From assembly GCF_900291985.1 (NCBI RefSeq), contig NZ_LT985980.1, forward strand, positions 4,114,001 to 4,178,000: 64,000 nucleotides of DNA, written 5' to 3'. How positions within the stretch are numbered: the stretch's first letter is position 1; each line of letters opens with the position of its first letter. A program made the position numbers and the translations under genes. The DNA comes from Lysinibacillus timonensis (GTDB lineage: Bacteria; Bacillota; Bacilli; Bacillales_A; Planococcaceae). The notes beneath the pieces are model-generated. The model searched no databases and had not been told where the DNA came from. It was given only the letters and a program-made list of their open reading frames with translations. Below are positions 28,571-37,280 of this stretch, in pieces.

Positions 28571-28646
28571 AATATATCCAATTAGTAAGTTCGAAACTCT
28601 AACCACACCTCTTAAGCGCGAAAGGAAATATCGAATCTCTGCAAAA

Positions 28647-29258
28647 CTATCTATAAAGGCCTTTTGTATAAAGGGCAGTAATATTCTGTGCAACTTCGGC
28701 CACATCTAGTTCCTCATGCTTAATAAGATCCCAAAGCATTTGTTCGTTTAGTTGGAACCAACTTCTCGCTATGATTGCTGGGGTTAATTCGTCTCTCGCT
28801 AGTCCCTTTTCTTGTACAAAGCAGATATCTTTCTCAATACTTTTGATAAATTCAATTCGGACATTTTGCCATTTCTGATAAACAATTGGTGATAGACCTA
28901 ATGCTTCCTCAATGACAAGAAACACTTCCTTTTTTCTTAATCCTGCAGACAAAAATTGATTCGTTTGATGATGAATTTGCTCAATTGCCTCATCTATCGA
29001 TACGGGATGAAAAGGGATATTTGCAACTTCTATCATTTCTTCTACTATATGATCAATTATTTCAGCAAATAAAGTGTCTTTGTTAGGGAAGTAAACATAA
29101 GCAGTACCGTAACCAACACGTGCGTGTTTAATAATTTGAGTCATCGTACATTTCTGGAATCCATGTTGTAAAAACATTTCACGGCCAGCATCTAATAGTT
29201 TTTTTCGTGTTTTGAAAGCTTGCTGTTGCTTTTTTGTAAAAACTACTTTATTTTCCAT
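28647..29258 (-). CDS. TetR-family regulator divergent from the kyn genes
   Basis: A 203-residue repressor-type protein. The helix-turn-helix occupies about residues 12-58: FKTRKKLLDAGREMFLQHGF, then the recognition helix with YGTAYVYFPNKDTL. The C-terminal ligand domain is helical and carries three cysteines. The ATG at 29258 follows GGGGGT; the longer frame has no ribosome site. It faces kynU across a perfect palindrome overlapping both promoters. It is therefore very likely the local kyn regulator and autoregulated, with tryptophan, kynurenine or a derivative as candidate ligand. Confidence 0.85.
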   Translation of the reverse strand: MENKVVFTKKQQQAFKTRKKLLDAGREMFLQHGFQKCTMTQIIKHARVGYGTAYVYFPNKDTLFAEIIDHIVEEMIEVANIPFHPVSIDEAIEQIHHQTNQFLSAGLRKKEVFLVIEEALGLSPIVYQKWQNVRIEFIKSIEKDICFVQEKGLARDELTPAIIARSWFQLNEQMLWDLIKHEELDVAEVAQNITALYTKGLYR

Positions 29259-29292
29259 CCATTTACCCCCAAAATAGAACTTATACGGAGTC

Positions 29293-29336
29293 ATTTTATG
29301 AATATGTTGACATCGTGTCAACATAAAATTTAAAAA
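29293..29336. promoter_or_regulatory. Divergent promoters and palindromic operator, tetR/kynU
   Basis: Arms TATGTTGACA (29303-29312) and TGTCAACATA (29316-29325) form a perfect inverted repeat with a 3-base centre. Each arm contains a TTGACA hexamer: the minus-strand one has TAAAAT 17 bases on, driving the tetR gene. The plus-strand one has a weaker A-rich -10 around 29330-29336 for kynU. Confidence 0.75.
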
Positions 29337-29358
29337 TACAGAAAAAAGGTCGGTGTCT

Positions 29359-30642
29359 ATGATGGAACAAAATCAATTGTCTCGTAATTATGCGGAACAG
29401 CTCGATCAACTCGATCCATTGATAAATTATAAAGAAGAGTTTTATATGAAAGACAATGTATATTACATGGATGGTAATTCGTTAGGGTTATTGTCCAAAC
29501 GATCAGAGCGAACTTTGTTAGCTTTGTTGGACTCTTGGAAGGAGTATGGAATTGATGGTTGGTCTAAGGGGGAATATCCATGGTTTTACTTGTCTGAAAA
29601 ATTAGGTGAAATGTGTGCTCCTTTAGTTGGTGCAAAAGCTGAAGAAGTCATCATTACTGGTTCTACTACTAGCAATTTACATCAATTATTAGCAACCTTT
29701 TATCACCCTGAAGAGGGAAGAACTAAAATAATTGCCGACGAATTGAATTTTCCTTCAGATCTTTATGCCATAAAAAGTCAAATTAGCTTACGTGGCTTGA
29801 GTCCTGATGAACAATTAATTCTCGTGAAAAGTGATGATGGTCATACATTAATAGAAGATCAAATTATTGAAGCATTGGACGAAGAAGTAGCTGTTGTTAT
29901 TTTACCTTCAATTTTATATCGTAGTGGTCAAATATTGGATATGAAAAAGCTCACGGAAGCTGCTCATCAAAAAGGGATTTTGATTGGATTTGATCTATGT
30001 CATTCGGTTGGCTCCATACCGCATTCGTTACATGACATTGGTGCAGATTTTGCGTTTTGGTGTAACTACAAACATTTAAATGGTGGGCCAGGTTCGGTAG
30101 CGGGACTCTTTGTACATGAAAAGCATTTTGGCAGAACACCTGGTTTATTAGGGTGGTTTGGGTCTGATAAAACGAAACAGTTTGATTTGGAAATTGACAT
30201 GACTCCAGCAGTAACTGCGGGAGCCTATCAGTTAGGAACACCACATATTTTAAGTTTAGCTCCTTTATATGGTGCTTTAGAAATGTTCAACGAGGTAGGA
30301 ATTGAAGCAATTCGTGAGAAATCTTTAAAGTTAACAACGTATATGATGGAGTTAATCAATGCTCAACTTTCGGAGTATGGATTTGCATTTGGAAATCCAA
30401 CTCGTGAGGATTCACGTGGTGGACATATATTTTTAGTTCATGACGATGCGGCGCGTATTTGTAAAGCTCTGAAGTCAGAAGGAGTCATTCCTGATTTTCG
30501 TGCACCAAATGGTATACGCTTAGCTCCAGTTGCTTTGTACTCGTCTTTTACGGATGTATGGGAAACGGTTCGAATTTTAAAATCTATTATGGAAGAGAAA
30601 AAGTATCAACGTTTTGAAAATCAAAGGGATGTTATTGCATAA
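29359..30642 (+). CDS. kynU: Kynureninase
   Basis: A PLP enzyme cleaving kynurenine to anthranilate and alanine. The 427-residue protein has the PLP lysine K238 within [11 protein letters not shown]. Other typical segments are [23 protein letters not shown] and [14 protein letters not shown]. The ATG at 29359 follows AAAAGG (an in-frame GTG lies at 29353). It is first in the operon and 20 bases ahead of kynA, controlled from the shared palindromic promoter region. Confidence 0.94.
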   Translation: MMEQNQLSRNYAEQLDQLDPLINYKEEFYMKDNVYYMDGNSLGLLSKRSERTLLALLDSWKEYGIDGWSKGEYPWFYLSEKLGEMCAPLVGAKAEEVIITGSTTSNLHQLLATFYHPEEGRTKIIADELNFPSDLYAIKSQISLRGLSPDEQLILVKSDDGHTLIEDQIIEALDEEVAVVILPSILYRSGQILDMKKLTEAAHQKGILIGFDLCHSVGSIPHSLHDIGADFAFWCNYKHLNGGPGSVAGLFVHEKHFGRTPGLLGWFGSDKTKQFDLEIDMTPAVTAGAYQLGTPHILSLAPLYGALEMFNEVGIEAIREKSLKLTTYMMELINAQLSEYGFAFGNPTREDSRGGHIFLVHDDAARICKALKSEGVIPDFRAPNGIRLAPVALYSSFTDVWETVRILKSIMEEKKYQRFENQRDVIA

Positions 30643-30662
30643 ATAATAAAAGGAGGAATTTC

Positions 30663-31520
30663 ATGCAGAATCATTCAATTTCTGATTTGCACGAGAAATT
30701 GAAAAGTGAAAAGGGAATTCATACGGATTTTAATAACGATATGACCTATGGGGAATATCTAGCGCTAGATCAAGTATTATCTAGTCAAAAGTTATTATCA
30801 GATCATCATGATGAAATGCTGTTTATCATCATTCATCAAGTTAGTGAGCTGTGGATGAAACTGATTTTACATGAAATGAGAAGTGCAATTACAGCTATTC
30901 AGCAAAACAAAATGCAACCAGCATTTAAAATGCTTTCACGTGTATCGAAAATCCAAACGCAAATTATCCAAGCCTGGGATGTTCTTGCAACTATGACACC
31001 TTCCGAATATTTGGAGTTCCGTCATACGTTAGGAAAAGCATCGGGATTTCAGTCCTATCAATATCGTCTGATAGAATTTGCTCTAGGTTATAAGACGAAT
31101 AATATATTGAAAATTTATCAAAAAGATAAGGAACTTACTAAACAATTGGAGGACGCTTATAAAGCGCCAAGTATATATGATGTTGCTATTCAAGCTTTGG
31201 CAAGGGAAGGGTTACCTGTAAATAAGGATTTACTAAATAGAGATTTTAGTATAACGTATGGTGGGGACGATTCTGTTGCGGCAGCTTGGAAAGAAGTTTA
31301 TTTAAATGTAGATAAGTATTGGGACCTTTATCAGCTTGGTGAGAAACTAGTTGATATTGAGGATTGGTTACAACAATGGCGATTCCGACATATGAAAACG
31401 GTAGAACGAATTATTGGTTTTAAAATTGGTACTGGTGGGTCCTCTGGTGTGAATTATTTGAAGAAAGTACTAGATCACCGTTTCTTTCCGGAACTTTGGG
31501 ATCTTCGGACAAGTTTATAA
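30663..31520 (+). CDS. kynA: Tryptophan 2,3-dioxygenase
   Basis: A haem dioxygenase opening the indole ring of L-tryptophan to N-formylkynurenine. It shows [16 protein letters not shown], the haem and substrate region [37 protein letters not shown], and the C-terminal [23 protein letters not shown] precedes the ATG. The 285-residue length is typical for the bacterial enzyme. Together with kynU and kynB it completes tryptophan to anthranilate. Confidence 0.95.
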   Translation: MQNHSISDLHEKLKSEKGIHTDFNNDMTYGEYLALDQVLSSQKLLSDHHDEMLFIIIHQVSELWMKLILHEMRSAITAIQQNKMQPAFKMLSRVSKIQTQIIQAWDVLATMTPSEYLEFRHTLGKASGFQSYQYRLIEFALGYKTNNILKIYQKDKELTKQLEDAYKAPSIYDVAIQALAREGLPVNKDLLNRDFSITYGGDDSVAAAWKEVYLNVDKYWDLYQLGEKLVDIEDWLQQWRFRHMKTVERIIGFKIGTGGSSGVNYLKKVLDHRFFPELWDLRTSL

Positions 31521-31727
31521 TATCCAGAAATTGTTTTATCGAATGCAACACATACAATGACGTTATACAAAAATGTGAGTAAGTTTAGATTAGAATGAAA
31601 AGTTTAGTGAAGAACTTCTTATCCATATGATCTTAGATGTTTTAGTTTCTTTCAGTAGTTAACATTATGATAGAAACTGAGTATTGCTACCTAAATTCAT
31701 TGTAGATAAGGAAGAGGAGGTTAGAAA

Positions 31728-33068
31728 ATGAATAACGGACAATGGTCTAGTAAAATTGGATTTATTTTAGCTTCTGCGGGTGCTGCAATAGGGTTAGGGG
31801 CTATTTGGAAGATGCCTTATGTAACGGGGCAAAGTGGTGGAGGAGCGTTTTTCTTACTCTTTGTTATGTTTACTCTTTTAATAGGTTTACCTATGTTACT
31901 CTCTGAATATATCATTGGGCGAAGTACTCAAAAAGAAGCAGTTACAGCTTATAAAATATTAGCTCCACATAAACCTGCATGGTCGTGGATAGGGAAGTTA
32001 GGAGTAATTGGCTGTTTCTTACTTTTATCGTTTTATAGTGTTGTTGGTGGTTGGATTTTCGTTTATAGTGGTGTATCTGTCGTTGGTGGAGTTATTGACC
32101 CGAATGTAAATCCCGGTGATTTTTTTAACCAAGTGATTGGAACGCCGTGGATCACTTTAGTCGGTCTTGCTCTCTTTACCATTGCAAACGTTATTGTTAT
32201 TGCATTAGGTGTTCAAAACGGTATTGAAAAAGCGAATAAATTTATGATGCCACTTTTATTTGTTCTATTCATTATCCTAGTTATTCGTGCGCTAACATTA
32301 GAAGGTGCAGCAGAAGGGCTTAAATTCTTCTTGTGGCCTGATTTTACAAAAACAACAGGTGAATCATTATTATATGCATTAGGTCAATCTTTCTTTGCGT
32401 TAGCTGTTGGATTCTCTTGTCTTGTAACGTATAGTTCGTATTTAAAGAAGGATGTGAGCTTACCGCAGTCAGCTGGTTCAGTTGTAGCTTTAAATATTTT
32501 TGTATCATTACTTGCGGGACTAGCTATTTTCCCGGTTGTATTCACGTTCGATATGGAGCCTGCGGAGGGACCTGGACTTCTCTTTATGGTTTTGCCTGCT
32601 GCATTCGGGCAATTGGCATTTGGTGAAGTATTCTTAGCGATGTTTTTAATTTTATTCTTATTTGCAACGTTAACATCTTCATTTAGTATGTATGAAATTA
32701 TTGTTGCAGCATTGATTGAGAAGTTGAAGATTTCACGTACAAAGTTAACTGTTATCCTAGGGGTTATTGTCTTTATCGCATCGATTCCTTCTGCGTTAAC
32801 ATATAGTGTATTCAGCGATGTATCGTTGTATGGAAGGAATATTTTTGATGCAACGGATTTCTTCGTTTCGAACATGATTCTACCTTTAGGAAATCTATTG
32901 ATTGCCATATTCCTAGTTCATGTAATGAAAAAAGAGTTGGTGAAAGAAGAGTTGCTACAAGGAAGTACGCTAGGTGAAGGATATTATAAGTTATATAGAT
33001 CGTTAATGACATTTGTTGTTCCTTTCGTTATTATAATCGTTTTGGTATATTCCTTAATGAATTATTAG
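31728..33068 (+). CDS. Sodium-dependent NSS-family transporter
   Basis: A 446-residue symporter with about 11 hydrophobic segments. The NSS signature in helix 1 is visible (GAAIGLGAIWKMPY, then TGQSGGGAF), as is the unwound helix 6 region SFFALAVGFSCLVTYSSYL. It lies between kynA and kynB, only 12 bases before the latter. Tryptophan is therefore the most likely cargo, and the bacterial relatives MhsT and TnaT carry tryptophan. The substrate is inferred from context, not read from sequence. A GAGGAGG site precedes the ATG. Confidence 0.88.
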   Translation: MNNGQWSSKIGFILASAGAAIGLGAIWKMPYVTGQSGGGAFFLLFVMFTLLIGLPMLLSEYIIGRSTQKEAVTAYKILAPHKPAWSWIGKLGVIGCFLLLSFYSVVGGWIFVYSGVSVVGGVIDPNVNPGDFFNQVIGTPWITLVGLALFTIANVIVIALGVQNGIEKANKFMMPLLFVLFIILVIRALTLEGAAEGLKFFLWPDFTKTTGESLLYALGQSFFALAVGFSCLVTYSSYLKKDVSLPQSAGSVVALNIFVSLLAGLAIFPVVFTFDMEPAEGPGLLFMVLPAAFGQLAFGEVFLAMFLILFLFATLTSSFSMYEIIVAALIEKLKISRTKLTVILGVIVFIASIPSALTYSVFSDVSLYGRNIFDATDFFVSNMILPLGNLLIAIFLVHVMKKELVKEELLQGSTLGEGYYKLYRSLMTFVVPFVIIIVLVYSLMNY

Positions 33069-33080
33069 AAGGTGACTAAT

Positions 33081-33716
33081 TTGGCAAATAAATGGATAGA
33101 TATTACACAACCATTTCAAAATTCAATTGCAACTTGGCCAGGTGACACACCATTTTATTTTGATTTAGCTTTTACTAAAGCGGAAACAGGTTCAGTTAAT
33201 ATAGGTCGTTTTTCAACAAGTACTCATACAGGCACGCATGCTGATGCCCCTTATCATTTTCAAGCAACCGCTCCAACGATTGAACAACTTGATGTCAATG
33301 TCTATATTGGGAAAGCGTTAGTTGTTGACCTTAGCGATAAAGGGTCGATTACTACGGAAGATGTGAAGGATCTAAACTTATATGGAGCCAAGCGTGTACT
33401 ATTTAAACTACAAGCAAAAGTTGATTTTGAGAAATTTCCGGATCAAGTTCCAGTCATCCATCCTGACATTGCTCCGCTTTTAGAGGAAAAGGGTATTGTG
33501 TTAATCGGAGTAGATTGTCCGTCAGTTGATGCATTGGATAGCAAAACGTTAGAAACCCATCATGCGTTTTATCGACATGGAATTCATATTATTGAAAATT
33601 TAGTTCTACAAGATGTCATAGCAGGTTTATATGAGTTTATTGGTTTGCCATTAAAAATTGTAGGTGCTGATGGTGCTCCGGTACGTGCTGTCATTAAAAA
33701 GATTGAAAGTACATGA
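33081..33716 (+). CDS. kynB: Kynurenine formamidase
   Basis: A metal-dependent cyclase-family hydrolase turning N-formylkynurenine into kynurenine. It shows WIDITQPFQ at the N terminus and the metal-binding motif HTGTHADAPYH. GVDCPSVD and the late GADGAPVRAVI are also present. I prefer the TTG at 33081, which follows GAAGGTGA and gives MANKWIDI; GTG 33072 is the alternative. It is the last gene of the kyn cluster, before a strong terminator. Confidence 0.93.
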   Translation: MANKWIDITQPFQNSIATWPGDTPFYFDLAFTKAETGSVNIGRFSTSTHTGTHADAPYHFQATAPTIEQLDVNVYIGKALVVDLSDKGSITTEDVKDLNLYGAKRVLFKLQAKVDFEKFPDQVPVIHPDIAPLLEEKGIVLIGVDCPSVDALDSKTLETHHAFYRHGIHIIENLVLQDVIAGLYEFIGLPLKIVGADGAPVRAVIKKIEST

Positions 33717-33741
33717 TTATTCCTAAACTGAATAATTAATT

Positions 33742-33783
33742 AAAACCACGGAATTTGTGTCATATAAATTTCGTGGTTTTTTG
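33742..33783 (+). terminator. Terminator after kynB
   Basis: AAAACCACGGAATTT pairs with AAATTTCGTGGTTTT (one G-U pair) and is followed by a T run. Confidence 0.85.
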
Positions 33784-33925
33784 ATGTGTATCAGTATTAT
33801 TGGTAAGTTGGATATGATATGAATGTCAAAAGATATCACATTTGTATTTTATTTAGGCCTATTAACCTACTGTTTTTAACAAGTTTTGCATCTTATTATG
33901 AGATTAATTGCATCGAATATTTGTA

Positions 33926-33976
33926 TGTTATTTTTTATAACATCATATTGCAATTATAGATGACGTAGAATAAAAT
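33926..33976 (+). promoter_or_regulatory. GlnR/TnrA box and promoter of glnRA
   Basis: TGTTA-N7-TAACA (33926-33942) is a perfect match to the GlnR/TnrA consensus TGTNA-N7-TNACA. Six bases on, TTGCAA and TAAAAT with a 17-base spacer form a sigma-A promoter. The layout fits nitrogen-dependent autoregulation of glnRA. Confidence 0.88.
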
Positions 33977-34002
33977 GGAAACATGAAAGGGAGGAGATGT
34001 CG

Positions 34003-34398
34003 ATGAGTCGAGAGTTTCGAAGGGCAATGCCGTTACTCCCAATTAGCATGGTCATGCAATTGACAGAGTTAACAGCAAGACAAATTCGATATTATGAAGA
34101 ACACAAACTAATCGAACCTGCTCGTTCAGAAGGTAACAGAAGAATGTTTTCACTAGATGATGTTGATGCATTGTTAGAAATTCGTGAACTACTTGACCAA
34201 GGTATTAACATGGCAGGGATAAAGAAAGTATTTGCAATGAAAAAGTACAATCATGTAAACAATTCTAACAGCTTATCGATATCAGATACGGAACTACGAT
34301 CCATATTACGTGAAGAAATGCAACAAGCACAAATTATGCAGAAGTCGTCATTACGTCAAGGAGATTTATCACGCTTTTTCTCAATGAAAAGCGAGTAA
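34003..34398 (+). CDS. glnR: Nitrogen regulator GlnR
   Basis: A 131-residue MerR-family repressor controlled by feedback-inhibited glutamine synthetase. The N-terminal winged helix has VMQLTELTARQIRYYEEHKL and SEGNRRMFSLDDVD. The C-terminal tail, ending in SSLRQGDLSRFF, is the part known to interact with glutamine synthetase. The ATG at 34003 is 6-7 bases after AAAGGGAGGAG; the ATG at 33997 is too close to that site. It precedes glnA by 49 bases and has its own operator upstream. Confidence 0.94.
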   Translation: MSREFRRAMPLLPISMVMQLTELTARQIRYYEEHKLIEPARSEGNRRMFSLDDVDALLEIRELLDQGINMAGIKKVFAMKKYNHVNNSNSLSISDTELRSILREEMQQAQIMQKSSLRQGDLSRFFSMKSE

Positions 34399-34447
34399 AT
34401 AATATTTTTTAGACATAGTTTAAAAATTTTATAGGAGAGTGGATAAG

Positions 34448-35782
34448 ATGAGTAAATACACTAAAGAGGACATTAAACAAATCGTAAAAGAAAAAGGCGT
34501 TAAATATATTCGTCTACAATTTACAGATATTTTAGGAACAATAAAAAACGTAGAAATTCCTTTAAGTCAATTAGATAAAGCGTTGGACGATAAAATGATG
34601 TTTGATGGATCTTCAATCGAAGGTTTCGTGCGTATTGAGGAATCAGATATGTATCTTAAACCAGATTTAGATACTTTCGTTATTTTCCCATGGACTGCCG
34701 AAAAAGGAAAGGTAGCTCGTTTAATTTGTGACGTTGCAAACCCAGATGGAACACCGTTTGCTGGTGACCCACGTTCTAACTTAAAACGTGTATTAAAAAA
34801 TATGGAAGAGTTAGGCTTTACAAGCTTCAACTTAGGGCCTGAGCCAGAATTCTTCTTATTCAAGTTAAATGAAAAAGGCGAACCTACAATGGAATTAAAC
34901 GATGCTGGTGGTTACTTCGACTTAGCACCAACAGACCTTGGTGAAAACTGCCGCCGTGATATCGTGTTAGAACTTGAAGAAATGGGCTTTGAGATTGAAG
35001 CATCCCATCACGAAGTAGCTCCTGGTCAACACGAAATTGACTTCAAATATGCAAATGCTATTGAAGCATGTGACAATATTCAAACTTTTAAACTAGTTGT
35101 TAAAACAATTGCACGTAAACATGGCTTACATGCTACATTCATGCCAAAACCATTATTCGGCGTAAATGGTTCTGGTATGCACGCCAACCTATCATTATTC
35201 AGTGGCAACACTAACGTATTCTGGGATGAAACTGCTGATTTACAATTATCAGAAACTGCTCGTCAATTCATGGCTGGTATTATTAAACATGCTCGTGGCT
35301 TTACTGCGGTTACGAATCCATTAGTAAACTCATATAAACGTTTAGTACCAGGATATGAAGCACCATGTTACATCGCTTGGTCTGCACGTAACCGTTCACC
35401 TTTAATCCGTATTCCAGCATCCCGTGGACTATCAACTCGTATTGAATTACGTTCAGTTGACCCATCTGCGAACCCTTACTTAGCTATGGCAGTATTATTA
35501 GAAGCTGGTTTAGACGGAATTCGCAATGGTTTAACACCTCCAGCTCCAGTGGACCGCAACATCTATGTCATGAGTGCAGGTGAATTAAAAGAAAATGGTA
35601 TTGAAAACTTACCATCTTCATTAGCGGAGGCGTTAGCTGAATTAGAAAACGATGAAGTGATTAAAGCTGCTTTAGGTGAACACATCTATTCAAATTATAA
35701 AGAGGCAAAAGAGATTGAATATGACATGTTCCGTATCGCTGTACACCCATGGGAGCGTGACCAATACTTACAAATGTATTAA
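34448..35782 (+). CDS. glnA: Glutamine synthetase, type I
   Basis: A 444-residue enzyme making glutamine from glutamate, ammonia and ATP, and a co-regulator of GlnR and TnrA. It shows the beta-Grasp N terminus with [16 protein letters not shown] (containing the feedback-sensing arginine of Gram-positive enzymes), [24 protein letters not shown], the ATP-binding [12 protein letters not shown], and [13 protein letters not shown]. It has no adenylylation-type insertion, as usual in Firmicutes. The ATG at 34448 gives the family's N terminus. Confidence 0.97.
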   Translation: MSKYTKEDIKQIVKEKGVKYIRLQFTDILGTIKNVEIPLSQLDKALDDKMMFDGSSIEGFVRIEESDMYLKPDLDTFVIFPWTAEKGKVARLICDVANPDGTPFAGDPRSNLKRVLKNMEELGFTSFNLGPEPEFFLFKLNEKGEPTMELNDAGGYFDLAPTDLGENCRRDIVLELEEMGFEIEASHHEVAPGQHEIDFKYANAIEACDNIQTFKLVVKTIARKHGLHATFMPKPLFGVNGSGMHANLSLFSGNTNVFWDETADLQLSETARQFMAGIIKHARGFTAVTNPLVNSYKRLVPGYEAPCYIAWSARNRSPLIRIPASRGLSTRIELRSVDPSANPYLAMAVLLEAGLDGIRNGLTPPAPVDRNIYVMSAGELKENGIENLPSSLAEALAELENDEVIKAALGEHIYSNYKEAKEIEYDMFRIAVHPWERDQYLQMY

Positions 35783-35820
35783 GATGTTTTGCTTATCTGT
35801 AACAAATACAATAATTAATG

Positions 35821-35858
35821 AAAGGATGCTAGAGTTTAAAACTCATGCATCTTTTTAT
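35821..35858 (+). terminator. Terminator after glnA
   Basis: AAGGATGCTAGAGTTT pairs imperfectly with AAACTCATGCATCTT and is followed by TTT. Confidence 0.75.
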
Positions 35859-36028
35859 TTTTTAATGATAATCGTAATCTAGTCCCCGAATTTATCAAGG
35901 ATATAAATTTTCGTCAAATCTTATAACGCTCTCCAAATCCAAAGTAAACTCCTCATGTTAAAAGAATAAAAACATATATTGTTAAAGAGTTAAATGTTTA
36001 GTAGTTCTATTAGTAAAGGAGCGAGGAT

Positions 36029-36799
36029 GTGCCGAAAAAGGGTTTAACGCTATGTCTATTGGCGTTGATTATATGTGCATTTAGCTGGACTATCTATGCT
36101 AATTTATTTAAAGCAAACGAAATAAGTGATTCTGATGTTGTATTTGGTAGTCATGACCTAGTCAACGAGGAAGAGTTGTCTATAGAAGCTGATACATATA
36201 GTCAAGATACAAATATTAGTGGACAAGATCAACCTGGGGATGATTATGATGAAAAACACGTCGGCGAACAAGGGCAAATCCAAGATGAGGAACACCCTTC
36301 TGAGATAAATGAAAACGGTGTTGGTCATGTTTGGGATGGTGGTCATTCTCATGTTATCAATCATACTGAAGTTGTTGAAGTTCAAGAAAAAGCGCCTCAA
36401 TTTATCACTAAAACATTAGATGGGCAAACAGTTAAACTTTCAGATTTTTTAGGGAAAAAAGTAATTATTAATTTTTGGGCAACTTGGTGTCCACCTTGCC
36501 AAGAAGAGATTCCTGAATTGCAAAAGTTTTACGAGACTTCAGCACAAAAACATAATGTAGTTTTGCTAGGGCTTAATATAACAAGCGAAGATTTAGGAAT
36601 TGATGTAATCCATGATTTTAGGGAGTATTATGGTATCACATACCCTATATTACTTGATGAAACAGGTGAAATTACAGAAAGCTACGATATTATTACGATA
36701 CCAACAACGTACATTATCGACGAAGAAGGAAAACTTGAAAAACAAATCACCGGGCCACTTACAGATGCTATGTTAAATGAACTATTAACAGAAATGTAA
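36029..36799 (+). CDS. TlpA/ResA-like membrane-anchored thioredoxin with His-rich linker
   Basis: A 256-residue protein starting with GTG after AAAGGAGCGAGG. A membrane anchor lies at about residues 5-25. A long acidic linker (30-120) contains six histidines at 77, 89, 100, 106, 108 and 112, the last four clustered. The thioredoxin domain covers about 121-256, with active site WCPPC (C154 and C157) and cis-proline TIPTTYI. It should work as an extracytoplasmic thiol oxidoreductase; the linker may bind metal. It lies directly upstream of the B12 riboswitch operon but before that operon's promoter, so a functional link is only suggested. Confidence 0.85.
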   Translation: MPKKGLTLCLLALIICAFSWTIYANLFKANEISDSDVVFGSHDLVNEEELSIEADTYSQDTNISGQDQPGDDYDEKHVGEQGQIQDEEHPSEINENGVGHVWDGGHSHVINHTEVVEVQEKAPQFITKTLDGQTVKLSDFLGKKVIINFWATWCPPCQEEIPELQKFYETSAQKHNVVLLGLNITSEDLGIDVIHDFREYYGITYPILLDETGEITESYDIITIPTTYIIDEEGKLEKQITGPLTDAMLNELLTEM

Positions 36800-36856
36800 A
36801 CTGGTGTTGATTTAATCAAAAAGGAGATTTGAAATTCAAGAATTAGTAAACACTTC

Positions 36857-36885
36857 TTGATTATGGAAGTACACAAGACTATACT
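36857..36885 (+). promoter_or_regulatory. Sigma-A-type promoter of the cobalamin operon
   Basis: TTGATT and TATACT with a 17-base spacer, ending about 30 bases before the riboswitch. This makes the riboswitch operon independent of the thioredoxin gene upstream. Confidence 0.65.
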
Positions 36886-36913
36886 CAATTGTAAGTGAAT
36901 AGAATTGCAGGAT

Positions 36914-37084
36914 TAAGGTGCTATATTATAGCTTAATAGGGAATTCGGTGAAAAACCGAAGCTGTTTCCGCAACTGTAAGTGCTGATGAAATAAGAATTG
37001 GCCACTGTCAAATGAAGCGAAAGCTTTTAGTAGATGGGAAGGCTCTTAAAGTAAACTGATGCACAAGCCAGGAGACCTACCTTT
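36914..37084 (+). promoter_or_regulatory. Cobalamin (AdoCbl-type) riboswitch
   Basis: Conserved parts are visible in order: the GGAATTCGGTG / ACCGAAGC hairpin, TGTTTCCGCAACTGTAAG, GCCACTG, TGGGAAGGC, then GATGCACAAGCCAGGAGACC and TACC, the B12 box. It is about 200 bases upstream of the large surface-protein gene. Cobalamin binding should shut the operon off. Confidence 0.93.
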
Positions 37085-37179
37085 CTCTGATCGTACAACT
37101 CTCTTCGGAAGTTAGGAGAATTTACGGCAAATAGACGAACGGGTATAATTATATTTTTTATACTTTTCTTACCTATTTT

Positions 37180-37215
37180 CCGCTATTTCTCATTAATAGA
37201 GATAGCGGTATTTTT
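37180..37215 (+). terminator. Terminator of the cobalamin riboswitch
   Basis: CCGCTATTTCTC pairs with GAGATAGCGG (a small internal bulge) and is followed by TATTTTTATT. It lies between the aptamer and the first gene, so it is the probable off-state of the switch. Confidence 0.75.
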
Positions 37216-37280
37216 ATTGCCTTTATTTCTTGCATGAAATTCACTTGATAATGGGGTTAATAAAAGGGGGAGATTAGCAA

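Noticed and set aside
36800-37084. Cobalamin riboswitch controlling the thioredoxin gene
   Set aside because: The aptamer lies downstream of that gene on the same strand and has its own promoter, so it cannot act in cis on it in the usual way.
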